Shown in pieces: positions 25,531 through 36,900 of a DNA stretch of 52,065 nt; within the stretch, counting starts at the first letter, position 1; each line of letters opens with the position of its first letter. The position numbers were made by a program, and so were the translations under genes. Below the pieces are notes generated by a model. That model did not search any database. It was not told where the DNA came from and saw only the letters and a program-made list of their open reading frames with translations. The stretch covers positions 1-52,065 of the forward strand of contig NZ_NULG01000012.1 in NCBI RefSeq assembly GCF_002577195.1, given 5' to 3'. The DNA comes from Bacillus sp. AFS041924. GTDB lineage: Bacteria > Bacillota > Bacilli > Bacillales > Bacillaceae_G.

Positions 25531-26643
25531 TTGAGTAGAACTTTAGTTTTTCAGATTATTCGGTTTTTATTTGTTATCGTTTGTATTATTTTAGGTCTGT
25601 ACGTTGCTTTATTCATAACAAAATTTACATACCCTTTCATCATCGCATTAATCATTGCATATCTTTTAAATCCACTAGTTAATTTATTAAATGAAAAAGC
25701 CAGAATTCCAAGAGGTATAGCAGCATTTTTATCGATTATTTTACTATTAGCCGTTCTAGCAGGATTGTTTACATTACTAATAACAGAAATCATTTCCGGG
25801 TCAACCTATTTAGTTCAAGTTGTTCCAGAGAGCTTTGAACGATTAATTTATTTCGTTGAAAATATGGTTACTGACAAAGTAATTCCTTTATACGATTTAA
25901 TTATGAGTAAATACAGTCAACTAGGTGCTGGGCAACAACAAACCATTCGCACAAATATACAATCGATTGGCGATTCGGCAATAAATCTAGGCAAAGAAGC
26001 ATTAAATGGAATTATTGTAGGAATTAAATTAGTAATCGCTTTACTACCAAATACTGCTACTTTAATTTTCGTATCTTTATTAGCAACATTCTTTATTAGT
26101 AAAGATTGGTACAAAATAAAAAATTTATTCGCTAAATATACTCCAAATCGACTCCAACATTACAGTAAAACAATTTTTATCGATTTAAAAAAAGCATTAT
26201 TTGGTTTTATTAAAGCACATATTACTCTTATTTCTATGACAACAGTGCTAGTCTTAATCGGTTTATTAATCCTTAGAATTCCTTTCGCAATCACAATAGC
26301 TATTCTTATTGGCTTCATAGACTTACTCCCTTACTTAGGAACAGGCTTAATTTTCGTACCATGGATCCTATATTCATTCCTATCAAGCGATTATAAATTA
26401 ACGATTGGTCTCGCAATTTTATATGGTGTTGTAATTGTCCAGCGTCAGCTTGCAGAACCAAAAGTTCTATCTTCAAATATTGGGTTACATCCACTTCCTA
26501 CTTTAATCTCGTTATTTGTTGGTTTTAAATTTTTTGGTTTATTAGGATTAATTGCTGGTCCAGTAACTTTAGTGATTTTATCAACTTTATATCGAGCAAG
26601 AGTCTTCCATGAACTTTGGTATTATATAAAAGGTCCAAATTAA
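25531..26643 (+). CDS. ytvI: Sporulation membrane protein YtvI, AI-2E transporter family
   Basis: A 370-aa polytopic protein of the AI-2E/UPF0118 family with about seven or eight membrane helices. The first pair (residues about 8-60) is followed by an extracytoplasmic segment (about 100-165), then helices at about 165-195 and four in the C-terminal half, with the family motif PYLGTGLIFVPW near 275. Annotated in Bacillus as sporulation protein YtvI; substrate unknown. TTG start (25531-25533), 7 nt after AAGGAGG. Divergent from ytwI and monocistronic. Confidence 0.9.
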   Translation: MSRTLVFQIIRFLFVIVCIILGLYVALFITKFTYPFIIALIIAYLLNPLVNLLNEKARIPRGIAAFLSIILLLAVLAGLFTLLITEIISGSTYLVQVVPESFERLIYFVENMVTDKVIPLYDLIMSKYSQLGAGQQQTIRTNIQSIGDSAINLGKEALNGIIVGIKLVIALLPNTATLIFVSLLATFFISKDWYKIKNLFAKYTPNRLQHYSKTIFIDLKKALFGFIKAHITLISMTTVLVLIGLLILRIPFAITIAILIGFIDLLPYLGTGLIFVPWILYSFLSSDYKLTIGLAILYGVVIVQRQLAEPKVLSSNIGLHPLPTLISLFVGFKFFGLLGLIAGPVTLVILSTLYRARVFHELWYYIKGPN

Positions 26644-26701
26644 CAATGTTATCTATCATGAAGTTTTAAACAAAAATCAAATTTTTGGACTTTGTCTACA
26701 C

Positions 26702-26745
26702 ACTTAGCCCTTGTGAACGAATAGTTCCATGGGCTTATTTTAGTT
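26702..26745 (+). terminator. Possible weak terminator after ytvI
   Basis: AGCCC ... GGGCT arms with inner GAAC/GTTC pairing, followed by TATTTTAG. The stem has internal mismatches. Confidence 0.4.
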
Positions 26746-26852
26746 AAATCTATCATCATGATTTATTTACAATAATTGACTTTAGTGCTCTAATTTTACC
26801 TTTCGTATCCTTTGCTATGACAGTCAGCTTCGTTTTAAAAATTTTTAAACAC

Positions 26853-26888
26853 AAAAAAAGATAGGTAATCATTTTTATCCCTATCTTT
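26853..26888 (-). terminator. Terminator of fxsA
   Basis: AAAGATAGG (minus strand 26880-26888) pairs with CCTATCTTT (26857-26865), followed by T7 (26853-26859). Confidence 0.88.
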
Positions 26889-26905
26889 CGATTTCATTTA
26901 ATTTC

Positions 26906-27301
26906 CTACTTTTTTATAAATCCAGTCCAAACAACATTCCCTTTAAACTTTTTCATTACAAAATAAAGAAGTCGTTGAACGAGCTTAATTCTAATTGGTT
27001 TAATCAACAGTACTATTGCCAATAAATCTGTAATTGGTCCTGGAATAAAAAATAATAGACCGATTAGAAAAAATGATAATCCTTCTATCATGATTAAATC
27101 TGGCATTTTGCCTGCTAAAAGCTGTTCCCCTGCTTGTTGTTTCACTGTGACCCAAACGGTTCTCATGATATATATGCCAATTAAAACCGTTCCGATTAGC
27201 CAAAGGAATATTGATAAGGAACCGATTACTCTACCAAGTAGTGTCAAACAAAACAAATCAATTAACGGAATTAACACTAGCCAACCAACAAGTTTTTTCA
27301 T
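26906..27301 (-). CDS. fxsA: Membrane protein FxsA
   Basis: A 131-aa FxsA-family protein with four membrane helices (residues about 5-25, 28-50, 68-90 and 90-105) and a basic cytoplasmic tail (RLLYFVMKKFKGN). The family is named from E. coli FxsA, which reduces phage T7 exclusion by the F plasmid; the role in Bacillus is unknown. ATG start after AGAGGTG. It sits between ytvI and pyk as in B. subtilis (YtzA), with its own terminator. Confidence 0.9.
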   Translation of the reverse strand: MKKLVGWLVLIPLIDLFCLTLLGRVIGSLSIFLWLIGTVLIGIYIMRTVWVTVKQQAGEQLLAGKMPDLIMIEGLSFFLIGLLFFIPGPITDLLAIVLLIKPIRIKLVQRLLYFVMKKFKGNVVWTGFIKK

Positions 27302-27354
27302 GATAGTTTCACCTCTTACTTAGATTTAAAATAGCTAACTTAGTTTTTATAAAG

Positions 27355-27390
27355 TAAAAAAATAAAGAGAAGGTAGCTTTGTCCTTCTCT
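27355..27390 (-). terminator. Terminator of pfkA-pyk
   Basis: AGAGAAGG / CCTTCTCT stem (27383-27390 with 27366-27373), followed by TTTATTTTTTT. It lies 11 nt past the pyk stop. Confidence 0.9.
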
Positions 27391-27400
27391 CTATTATATC

Positions 27401-29155
27401 TTAAAATATGCTTTTATGTCCTGTACTAACAATTCCTCTAGAAGCATCTACTGTAACTGCTTGACCGTTTACTAAGATGTTTGTTGCATTATCAACTCCA
27501 ACAATTACAGGAATTCCTAAGCTAACACCTACTACTGCGGCATGGCTAGTTAATCCACCTTCTTCAGTAATAATTGCTGCTGCTCTTTCGATCGCTGGCA
27601 TCATGTCTTTATCAGTGCTATTTGTTACAAGTATACTTCCTGGAGTTACTTTAGAAACAGCTTCTTCACCAGTTTTTGCAATGACAACTTTTCCTGCAGC
27701 AGTTTTACGCCCAATACCTTGACCTTGAGCAATTACATCTCCAACTACATGGATTTTCATCATATTAGTCATTCCTGTTTCACCAACTGGTATTCCAGCA
27801 GTAATGATAACAGTATCACCATTTGAAACGAATTTAGCGTCTTGAGCCGCTTCCATTGCATGTTGTAACATTTCGTCCGTTGAGTTTGCTCTTACTCTAT
27901 ATTCAGTTTGAACACCCCACACTAACGTTAAACGACGGCAAATACGAATATCAGAAGTGATTGCTAAAATTGGAGCTTTTGGACGATATTTCGAAATCAT
28001 TTTCGCAGTATGTCCACTCTCTGTTGGAGCAATAATTGCAGCTACTTTTAAGTTTAAAGCTGTTGCTGCAACAGATTGACCAATAGCATCTGTAATCGTT
28101 CCTTTATTTTCTCTTTGACGCTTCTTAAATAATTCTTCGTACTGTAAACTTTTTTCAATTCGAAGTGCAATCGAGTTCATCATTGAAACCGATTCAACAG
28201 GGTATGAACCTGCAGCAGTTTCACCTGATAACATAATTGCGTCAGTTCCATCAAGAATTGCGTTTGCAACATCACTTGCTTCTGCTCGTGTAGGACGTGG
28301 ATTACGTTGCATTGAATCTAACATTTGAGTAGCTGTAATAACTGGTTTGCCTAAGTTATTACATTTTTTAATTAACAGTTTTTGAACAATTGGTACCTCT
28401 TCAGGTGGAATTTCTACACCCATATCACCACGTGCAACCATTAAACCATCAGATACTTCAAGAATTTCATCGATATTATCGATCCCTTCTTGGTTCTCGA
28501 TTTTCGGGATAATTTGAATATAATCAGCGCCATGTTTACCTAAAAGTTCACGAATTTCTAGTACATCTGATGCTTTACGAACGAAAGATGCAGCAATAAA
28601 ATCAACATTTTGCTCAATACCAAATTCAATATCACTGATATCTTTTTCTGTAATACCAGGTAAATTTACACGTACATTTGGTACGTTTACACCTTTTTTG
28701 TTTTTTACTAAACCGCTGTTTAACACTTTAGTACGAATTTCATTTCCTTCAATACCAATTACTTCTAATCCTATTAATCCATCATCGATCAGGATTCTTG
28801 ATCCAATATGTACATCATCAATTAATCCTTCGTATGATACTGCAAATTTTTCTGCTGTACCAACTACTGGCTCAGTTGTAATAATAACTTCATTACCAGT
28901 TTTTAATTCCGCTTGGCCACCTTCAAAATCTAAAGTACGAATTTCAGGACCTTTTGTATCTAATAGAATCGCTACAGTTCTACCAGTCTTCTCTGAAGCT
29001 TCGCGAATGCTTCTAATTCTTGCTGCATGCTCTTCATGAGAACCATGCGAGAAATTTAAACGTGCTACGTTCATTCCTGCATTAATTAACTCTACTAATT
29101 TTTCGACCGATTCACTAGCAGGACCAATCGTACAAACTATTTTTGTTTTACGCAT
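27401..29155 (-). CDS. pyk: Pyruvate kinase with C-terminal PEP-utilising domain
   Basis: Transfers phosphate from PEP to ADP. The 584-aa protein has the catalytic barrel ([16 protein letters not shown] with the catalytic Lys, [19 protein letters not shown]) and the allosteric C-domain up to about residue 475. An extra C-terminal domain (about 480-584) contains the PEP-utiliser signature [11 protein letters not shown]. This extension is normal in Bacillus and Geobacillus enzymes. ATG start after GGAGGG. Second gene after pfkA, 74 nt gap with an ATCGATTT inverted repeat. Confidence 0.97.
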   Translation of the reverse strand: MRKTKIVCTIGPASESVEKLVELINAGMNVARLNFSHGSHEEHAARIRSIREASEKTGRTVAILLDTKGPEIRTLDFEGGQAELKTGNEVIITTEPVVGTAEKFAVSYEGLIDDVHIGSRILIDDGLIGLEVIGIEGNEIRTKVLNSGLVKNKKGVNVPNVRVNLPGITEKDISDIEFGIEQNVDFIAASFVRKASDVLEIRELLGKHGADYIQIIPKIENQEGIDNIDEILEVSDGLMVARGDMGVEIPPEEVPIVQKLLIKKCNNLGKPVITATQMLDSMQRNPRPTRAEASDVANAILDGTDAIMLSGETAAGSYPVESVSMMNSIALRIEKSLQYEELFKKRQRENKGTITDAIGQSVAATALNLKVAAIIAPTESGHTAKMISKYRPKAPILAITSDIRICRRLTLVWGVQTEYRVRANSTDEMLQHAMEAAQDAKFVSNGDTVIITAGIPVGETGMTNMMKIHVVGDVIAQGQGIGRKTAAGKVVIAKTGEEAVSKVTPGSILVTNSTDKDMMPAIERAAAIITEEGGLTSHAAVVGVSLGIPVIVGVDNATNILVNGQAVTVDASRGIVSTGHKSIF

Positions 29156-29199
29156 TTTTTACCCTCCAAATTTATATAAAACTCAAAACTCTTCTTGTG

Positions 29200-29226
29200 A
29201 AATCGATTGCTCAATCAAATCGATTT
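29200..29226. repeat. Intercistronic inverted repeat between pfkA and pyk
   Basis: AAATCGAT (29200-29207) and ATCGATTT (29219-29226), 11-nt loop, 4 nt after the pfkA stop codon. No T-run. Confidence 0.5.
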
Positions 29227-29229
29227 AAA

Positions 29230-30201
<972 letters not shown>

Positions 30202-30238
30202 TCAATGATTTTTACCTTATGCATTTATTCATTTAAAT

Positions 30239-30267
30239 AAAGTACCATGTAATACATTTTTAAACAA
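30239..30267 (-). promoter_or_regulatory. Candidate promoter of pfkA-pyk
   Basis: TTGTTT (30262-30267), 17-nt spacer, TACTTT (30239-30244) preceded by TGG (extended -10). Confidence 0.5.
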
Positions 30268-30377
30268 TAGAAATAATGTGAACTTTTTCATAAACTTTTT
30301 TTAATAAATGAAACACGGGTAAAAAGTCTGACGATAGTCTCTATGCATAATGCTATTTTTTACTAATTTCTAAAAAA

Positions 30378-30418
30378 AATACAAAAAGAGCATGCTAACA
30401 TATTGTTTCACACACTCT
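30378..30418 (-). terminator. Terminator of accDA
   Basis: AGAG...CTCT stem (30415-30418 with 30387-30390), with the inner pairing including wobbles, then TTTTTGTATTTTTTTT on the minus strand. Confidence 0.7.
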
Positions 30419-30435
30419 AGAAGTTAAACTAAATA

Positions 30436-31392
30436 TTATTGGTAAAAAGAAATTTTTCCTAACTTTGCGTGTTTTTCATATCTTTGTTGAACTAGCTCTT
30501 CTTTATCCATATATAGAAGTGACTTCAATGTCTCGTATAAATATTTATCGATATACTTAGCCTGTTGTTCAACATCATTTTGTGCTCCACCTTTTACTTC
30601 AGGTATAATTTGGTCTACAACACCTAATTCTAATAAGTCTGGAGCTGTAATTTTCATTGTTTCAGCAGCTCTACGTGCTTGTGAAGAATCTTTCCATAGT
30701 AATGCTGCTGCGCCTTCAGGTGAAATAACCGAGTAAGTTGAGTTTTCTAACATTAATAACTTATTACCGATTCCTAATGCTAGTGCACCACCACTACCGC
30801 CTTCACCTATTACAATACAAATAGTAGGGACTTTTAAGCCTGCCATCTCAAAAATATTCCGAGCAATTGCTTCACTTTGTCCACGTTCTTCAGCTGCTTT
30901 ACCTGGATATGCACCTTTTGTATCGATAAATGCGATAATCGGTCTGTTAAATTTCTCTGCTTGCTTCATTAGACGAAGAGCTTTACGGTATCCTTCAGGG
31001 TGTGGCATTCCGAAGTTACGTCTAATATTTTCTTTTGTATCTTTACCACGTTGATGTCCAACAATCGTAACTGGTAATCCACGGTAAGATGCGATTCCTG
31101 AAACGATTGCAGCATCATCACCAAATAATCGATCACCATGACATTCAATGAAATCAGTAAATAATCTATTAATATAATCTAATGTAGTTGGTCTTTCTGG
31201 ATGTCTGGCAACTTGTACGCGATCCCAAACTCCCATGTTACCATATATTTCATTTTCTAAAGTTTTTAAACGTTCTTCTAATCGTCTAATTTCCTCAGAA
31301 AAATCTACATCATGTTGACTTGTATAAACTTTTAATTCGTCTATTTTCGTCTTTAGCTCATGAATCGGTTTTTCGAATTCTAACATAACCAC
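30436..31392 (-). CDS. accA: Acetyl-CoA carboxylase carboxyltransferase subunit alpha
   Basis: With AccD forms the carboxyltransferase that moves CO2 from biotin to acetyl-CoA, giving malonyl-CoA. The 318-aa protein has the crotonase-like core ([40 protein letters not shown]). I take GTG (31390-31392) as start; it shares one nucleotide with the accD stop (TAGTG), so translation is coupled. An ATG two codons on is the alternative but lies farther from GGGGGTG. Second gene of accDA. The biotin carrier and carboxylase subunits are not in the window. Confidence 0.95.
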   Translation of the reverse strand: MVMLEFEKPIHELKTKIDELKVYTSQHDVDFSEEIRRLEERLKTLENEIYGNMGVWDRVQVARHPERPTTLDYINRLFTDFIECHGDRLFGDDAAIVSGIASYRGLPVTIVGHQRGKDTKENIRRNFGMPHPEGYRKALRLMKQAEKFNRPIIAFIDTKGAYPGKAAEERGQSEAIARNIFEMAGLKVPTICIVIGEGGSGGALALGIGNKLLMLENSTYSVISPEGAAALLWKDSSQARRAAETMKITAPDLLELGVVDQIIPEVKGGAQNDVEQQAKYIDKYLYETLKSLLYMDKEELVQQRYEKHAKLGKISFYQ

Positions 31393-32252
31393 TATTGCAA
31401 GACACCCCCTCGATGTAAGTTAAGTACCGTAAATAATTTTGATCGTAATTCTAGACGTGAAATCACTGCATCAAGCTGACCATGATTTAAAAGGAATTCA
31501 GCCGTTTGGAAGTCCTCAGGTAATTCTTCACGGATTGTTTGTTCAATAATACGTCTACCTGCAAAACCAATTAATGCACCAGGCTCTGCAAAATTAAAAT
31601 CACCTAAAGATGCAAAGCTAGCCGATACGCCACCTGTCGTTGGATTTGTCATAATTGAAATTGCTAAATAGCCTAGCTCACTATGTTTCTTAAGCGCAGC
31701 ACTAGTTTTTGCCATTTGCATTAAGCTTAAAATACCTTCCTGCATTCGAGCCCCTCCAGATGCAGTAAAAATAATAAATGGTAAACCGTCAGATGAAGCG
31801 CGCTCAACTGCACGAGTTATTTTTTCTCCTACAACAGATCCCATACTTCCCATTCGGAATCTTGCATCCATAACTGCTATAACAACAGGAATTCCGTCGA
31901 TATTTCCTTTTCCTGTAACAATAGCCTCGTTAAGCTCAGTTTTTTTACGATCACCTTCAAGCTTCTCGATATAATCCGGGAAGTTTAAAGGATTCGCTGA
32001 AATCATATTTTGATCAAACTCTTCAAATGTATCTTCATCAATTAAGCTTTCGATTCTTTCAAATGCTGTCATTTGATGGTGATATCCACAATTATTACAA
32101 ACTTTTAGGTTTTTTATTAATTCTTTTGTAATACTTATTTTTTTACATTTAGGACATTTTGTCATAACACCGTCAGGTAAATCTTGTCTCATTACTTCTG
32201 AAGGTATAGATGCATATTTTTTCTTTTTGGAAAATAAGTCTTTGATTTGCAA
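31392..32252 (-). CDS. accD: Acetyl-CoA carboxylase carboxyltransferase subunit beta
   Basis: Beta subunit of the carboxyltransferase. The 286-aa protein has the N-terminal zinc ribbon (CPKC near residue 33, CNNC near 52) and the crotonase-like core with [25 protein letters not shown] and [15 protein letters not shown]. Start is TTG at 32250-32252, seven nt after GGGAGG, which gives (Met)[12 protein letters not shown], the expected N-terminus; the TTG five codons upstream precedes the ribosome binding site's useful range. A FapR-like operator lies at the transcription start. Confidence 0.95.
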   Translation of the reverse strand: MQIKDLFSKKKKYASIPSEVMRQDLPDGVMTKCPKCKKISITKELIKNLKVCNNCGYHHQMTAFERIESLIDEDTFEEFDQNMISANPLNFPDYIEKLEGDRKKTELNEAIVTGKGNIDGIPVVIAVMDARFRMGSMGSVVGEKITRAVERASSDGLPFIIFTASGGARMQEGILSLMQMAKTSAALKKHSELGYLAISIMTNPTTGGVSASFASLGDFNFAEPGALIGFAGRRIIEQTIREELPEDFQTAEFLLNHGQLDAVISRLELRSKLFTVLNLHRGGVLQ

Positions 32253-32272
32253 CCTAATTCCTCCCAACTTAT

Positions 32273-32291
32273 TTAGTACTAATTACTAATA
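32273..32291. promoter_or_regulatory. FapR-like operator at accDA
   Basis: TTAGTACTAATTACTAATA is an imperfect palindrome (TTAGTAC / ACTAATA) resembling the FapR operator TTAGTACC..., as I recall it. It spans roughly +1 to +17 of the accDA transcript. Confidence 0.6.
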
Positions 32292-32295
32292 GGAT

Positions 32296-32323
32296 ACTAT
32301 AAATGTTATACACTTTTTGTTAA
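32296..32323 (-). promoter_or_regulatory. Promoter of accDA
   Basis: TTAACA (32318-32323), 16-nt spacer, TATAGT (32296-32301); start expected near 32289, inside the FapR-like operator. Confidence 0.65.
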
Positions 32324-32484
32324 CATTTGTCGATAAAATTCAGCTAAAATTCGTCATTCCAGTCATCTTAACGACTTGAAATTTGTAAAATATCATCAAG
32401 AAAAATATTATACAATTTTTTTGAAATTCCTTTATTTTCAACAATTTTAATGATTTTTTTATCACATCTCATTATTATATCAGA

Positions 32485-32534
32485 TAAAAAAGGATAGTAC
32501 TACATTACTTAAATTTAGTACTGTAATACTATCC
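32485..32534 (-). terminator. Terminator of ytsJ
   Basis: GGATAGTA (32527-32534) pairs with TACTATCC (32492-32499), with an inner TTAC/GTAA stem, and is followed by TTTTTT. It insulates accDA from ytsJ. The rest of 32324-32484 holds nothing recognisable. Confidence 0.9.
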
Positions 32535-32562
32535 CCATTAATATTATTATCTGGTAATAAAA

Positions 32563-33795
32563 CTATTTAATTAACGCTAGTTTTTTTGTTTTTTCTTCAA
32601 TATCTTTTGGATCAATATTCAGCCTAGCAACTCCTGTTTCCATAGCAGCTTTTGCCACACCAGCAGCTACTTTTGGAGCAACGCGTGGATCAAATGGGGC
32701 TGGAATAATAAAATCAGGTGATAGATCCTTTTCACTTACTAAGCTTGCAATTGCATGAACCGCAGCAATTTTCATCTCTTCATTAATATGTGTAGCACGA
32801 ACATCTAACGCTCCACGGAAAATTCCTGGGAATGCAAGAACGTTATTTACTTGGTTAGGGTAATCACTTCGTCCAGTACCAATTACTAAAGCACCTGCTT
32901 CTTTTGCATCTTCAGGCATAATTTCTGGATCGGGATTAGCCATTGCAAAGATAATTGCATTTTCATTCATTGAACGAACCATTTCTTGTGTTACAGCTCC
33001 TTTTACAGAAACCCCGATAAACACATCAGCACCTTCAATTACTTCTCTAAGGCTACCTTGTATCTTATCTTTATTTGTATATTTAGCAACTTCATTTTTT
33101 ACGCTATTCATACCTGCTGGGCGACCTTCGTAAATCGCACCTTTCGTATCACACATAATAATTTGTCGTACACCAAATCGATATAATAATTTTAGTATAG
33201 CAATACCGGCTGCACCCGCTCCATTTAGAACAACTTTAATATCAGCCATATTTTTATTTACAATTTTTAAAGCGTTAACTAAACCGGCAAGAGTAACAAT
33301 TGCTGTTCCATGTTGATCGTCATGGAATATAGGTATATTTGTTTCACGCTTTAAGCGCTCTTCTATAATAAAGCAGTTTGGCGCTGCAATATCCTCTAAA
33401 TTTATTCCACCAAATGTAGGCTCTAATAATTTTACTGTTTGAATGATTTGCTCTACATCTTGCGTATTTAAGCAGATTGGGAATGCATCAACACCAGCAA
33501 AGCTTTTAAATAACGCAGCTTTACCTTCCATAACAGGTAATGCAGCCTCTGGACCAATATTACCTAATCCTAAAACGGCAGAGCCATCCGAAACTACACC
33601 AACCATATTACCTTTCATTGTGTATTCATACACTCTGCTTTTTTCTTCGTAAATTTCTTTACAAGGCTCGGCAACACCTGGTGAGTACGCTAAACTTAGC
33701 TCTTTAGCATTTGTAACTGGTACCTTAGAAACCGTTTCTAATTTACCTTGGTGTACTCTATGCATATGTAATGCTTCTTCACTTAATAATGACAA
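32563..33795 (-). CDS. ytsJ: NAD(P)-dependent malic enzyme YtsJ
   Basis: Oxidatively decarboxylates malate to pyruvate. The 410-aa protein is a short bacterial malic enzyme: YSPGVAEPC near residue 40, the catalytic Lys region VMEGKAALFKSF, the metal motif IFHDDQHGTAIV and the Rossmann segment LNGAGAAGIAILKLL. I take TTG at 33795 as start: nine nt after GGGAGA and in line with B. subtilis YtsJ; the GTG three codons upstream is only 2 nt from the site. YtsJ in B. subtilis is the main, NADP-preferring malic enzyme. Confidence 0.93.
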   Translation of the reverse strand: MSLLSEEALHMHRVHQGKLETVSKVPVTNAKELSLAYSPGVAEPCKEIYEEKSRVYEYTMKGNMVGVVSDGSAVLGLGNIGPEAALPVMEGKAALFKSFAGVDAFPICLNTQDVEQIIQTVKLLEPTFGGINLEDIAAPNCFIIEERLKRETNIPIFHDDQHGTAIVTLAGLVNALKIVNKNMADIKVVLNGAGAAGIAILKLLYRFGVRQIIMCDTKGAIYEGRPAGMNSVKNEVAKYTNKDKIQGSLREVIEGADVFIGVSVKGAVTQEMVRSMNENAIIFAMANPDPEIMPEDAKEAGALVIGTGRSDYPNQVNNVLAFPGIFRGALDVRATHINEEMKIAAVHAIASLVSEKDLSPDFIIPAPFDPRVAPKVAAGVAKAAMETGVARLNIDPKDIEEKTKKLALIK

Positions 33796-33931
33796 ACTAT
33801 TCACTCTCCCTAATGTCGACGAGTTGACTTTTCAACTGTATATTTCTTAGTGACTTTCTCTTTAAAAGGTAATATAAATTTTCTTTTGAATATCATCACA
33901 TGTTAATAATAAATAGTTTGAACTTGAATGT

Positions 33932-36900
33932 CTATTTCTTTAATACAACATTTGCATCTCCTACAATATTTCTTATCGTAGAAAGACAAGCCACGGAAGG
34001 ATTTACATAATACTGTTCTGATAATTGAACTGCTTTTTTATCTTCCTCATAATAAAGTACTACTTTTGTACGCCCTTTAAACTTTGAGATTGCTTGTTGT
34101 ATTGTGTAAGAAATATTTTTATTAGTATGTCCCGTTATTTTAATAAATAAAGTATACTTCTTTTGCTCGTTTATTTCTTCCATTTCTTCAATAGTAAGCA
34201 CTTCATTTATGATTAATTGTTTTCTTTCTTCCCGTTCATCAATCTTCGCTTTAACTACAACTACTTCTTTTTCCTTTAATTTATGGCGGTATTTTTCAAA
34301 TGTAGTCGGAAATACGACTGCATCAATTGAAGTACTTAAATCTTCAACTTGTAAAAAAGCCATGTGTTGTTGTTTTTTTGTTTTTGTTACTCTTAAATCC
34401 TTAATGTAGACAAATAGTAGGTGCTCTGTATCTTTCTTCATCATAATTGATGAGATCGTTGAAGCACCACTCTCATTAAGTAGCTTCTCATATTGACTAA
34501 TCGGGTGTCCTGTTAAATAAGTTCCTAATGCCTGTTTTTCAAGTTCAAGCTTTATCGAAATTTTCATTGGATCTACTATAATTAGTTCAGGTTTAGGAAC
34601 AAATTCTTCATCAAGAAATAAATCAAATTGATCTTCATTTTCAGGTCTTACAATATCCACATAATCAAAAATAATATCTATATTAGCTAATAAAATTGCA
34701 CGATCGAGCTTGAATTCATCGAAGCATCCTGCAAAAATTAAATTTTCTATGCTTTTACGGTTTAAAGCTTTTGGAGATATTTTAATGCATACATCAAAAA
34801 AATCTTTATAAGGACGTTTTTGTAGAATTTCTCTAACAGTTGCCATTCCAATATTTTTAATTGCCAACAAACTAAATCGAATTCCATTTCCTTCTACAAC
34901 AAATGCATATTGACTTTTATTGATTGAAGGTGAGTAGATTGGGATTCCTTTCAACTTGGCTTCACCAATATAATTCGATACTTTCTCTTCACTTCCTATA
35001 AAGCTAGATAATAATGCAGCATAAAATTGAAGTGGAAAATTTGCCTTTAAATATGCAAGCTGATACGCAATCATACTATATGCAACAGCATGACTCCTAT
35101 TAAATCCATAATTAGCAAACTGGACAATTAAATCGTATACTTCATTTGCAACTTGTTCATCATAACCTTTAGATATTGCTCCTTCTACAAAATGAATTCT
35201 TTCTTCGTCTAGAACTTCCTTCTTCTTTTTACTAACAGCTCTACGAAGTAAGTCCGCTTCACTCAAAGTAAATCCTGATAGAGTTGAAGCAATTTGCATG
35301 ATCTGCTCTTGATAAACGATTACTCCATAAGTTGGTTCCAATATTTTTTCTAAAACAGGATGTGGATACGTAACCTTCTCCAGCCCATGTTTATATTGAA
35401 TAAATTTCGGAATTTGCTCCATTGGTCCTGGACGATATAATGCGTTTACAGCTACAATATCTTCAAACTGATTTGGCTGTAATTGCTGTAATACTCTTCT
35501 CATCCCTGATGATTCTAACTGAAAAACACCCGAAGTATCTCCTTTACTAAGGATTTCAAATGTTTTTTGATCCTCTAACGGAATCTCTTCCAATTTAATT
35601 AGTTCGCCTTTTGTTTCATGAATTAATCGACAGACCTCTTCCAATAAACTTAAGTTACGAAGACCAAGGAAGTCCATCTTTACTAATCCAAGCTCTTCAA
35701 GAATTTCAGCCGGATATTGTGTTAAAAATACACCATGATTCCCCTCTTGCAATGGAACAACATTCGTTAACGGAAGTTCTGAAATGATAACACCAGCTGC
35801 ATGAATACTTGTATGGCGAGGCAATCCTTCAACTCGGCACGCTACCTCATATATGCGCTTATGGATTCCAGAGTGCTCAACATGGCTACTAAAAGGTTTC
35901 GATTGTTCATAAACATCTTTTAAAGTAATTCCAAGAGTTGAAGGAATTAACTTTGAATACCTATCTATTTCTGTTGGCGTAAGCCCCATTACCCTGGCAA
36001 TATCTCGAATTGCCGCTTTTGCTCCTAAAGTTCCAAATGTAATAATTTGCGCAACATGTACATCACCATATTTAGCAGCAACATAATCGATCATTTCATC
36101 TCTTCGATGATCTGGGAAATCAATATCAATATCAGGCATTGTGATTCTCTCTTCATTTAAAAATCGTTCAAATAATAAGTGATAATGAATTGGATCGACA
36201 TTTGTGATTTTTAAAACGTAAGCTACTAATGATCCCGCAGCCGAACCACGTCCTGGACCAACAAATATACCTTGCTCATGTGCATATTTAATAAAATCCC
36301 AAACTATGAGGAAGTAATCATTGAATCCCATTTTATTGATTGTATTTAACTCAAATTCTAATCTTTGTTTTATTTCGTCAGTCACTTCACCGTATCGTTC
36401 AATAAGGCCTTTTTCACAAACCATCTTTAAATATTCAACTGTTGAATATTCTTCAGGCACTGGATATTTAGGTAATAACGGCTGATGAAAAGGAATTGTT
36501 ACATCACATAAATCAGCAATATGTATCGTATTTTGAAATGACTCTTCTTCATCTGCAAACAAATTCAGCAATTCTTCTTTTGATTTATAGTAATACTCGT
36601 TCGAATGTAGTCTTGGCCTTGATTCATCCGATAATTTAGTACCATTTTTAACTGAAAATAACGCGTCTTGAATAAGCGCATCATCTTTTTCAATATATCG
36701 AACGTCGTTAGTGACTACTAGGTTTATGTTAGTTTCTTTTTGTATTTGCTTAATCAATGGATAAAGCGAACGATTTTCAGGTAAACCGTGATCTTGAATA
36801 CTAATATAAAAGTAATCGAAAATTGATTGATATTCCTTTAATTGGACAACCGCTCTTTCAATTTCTCCATTCATTAGTAAGCTTTCAATTTCCCCATCGA

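Noticed and set aside
28698-29039. 113-codon plus-strand frame opposite pyk
   Set aside because: Antisense shadow inside a highly conserved gene.
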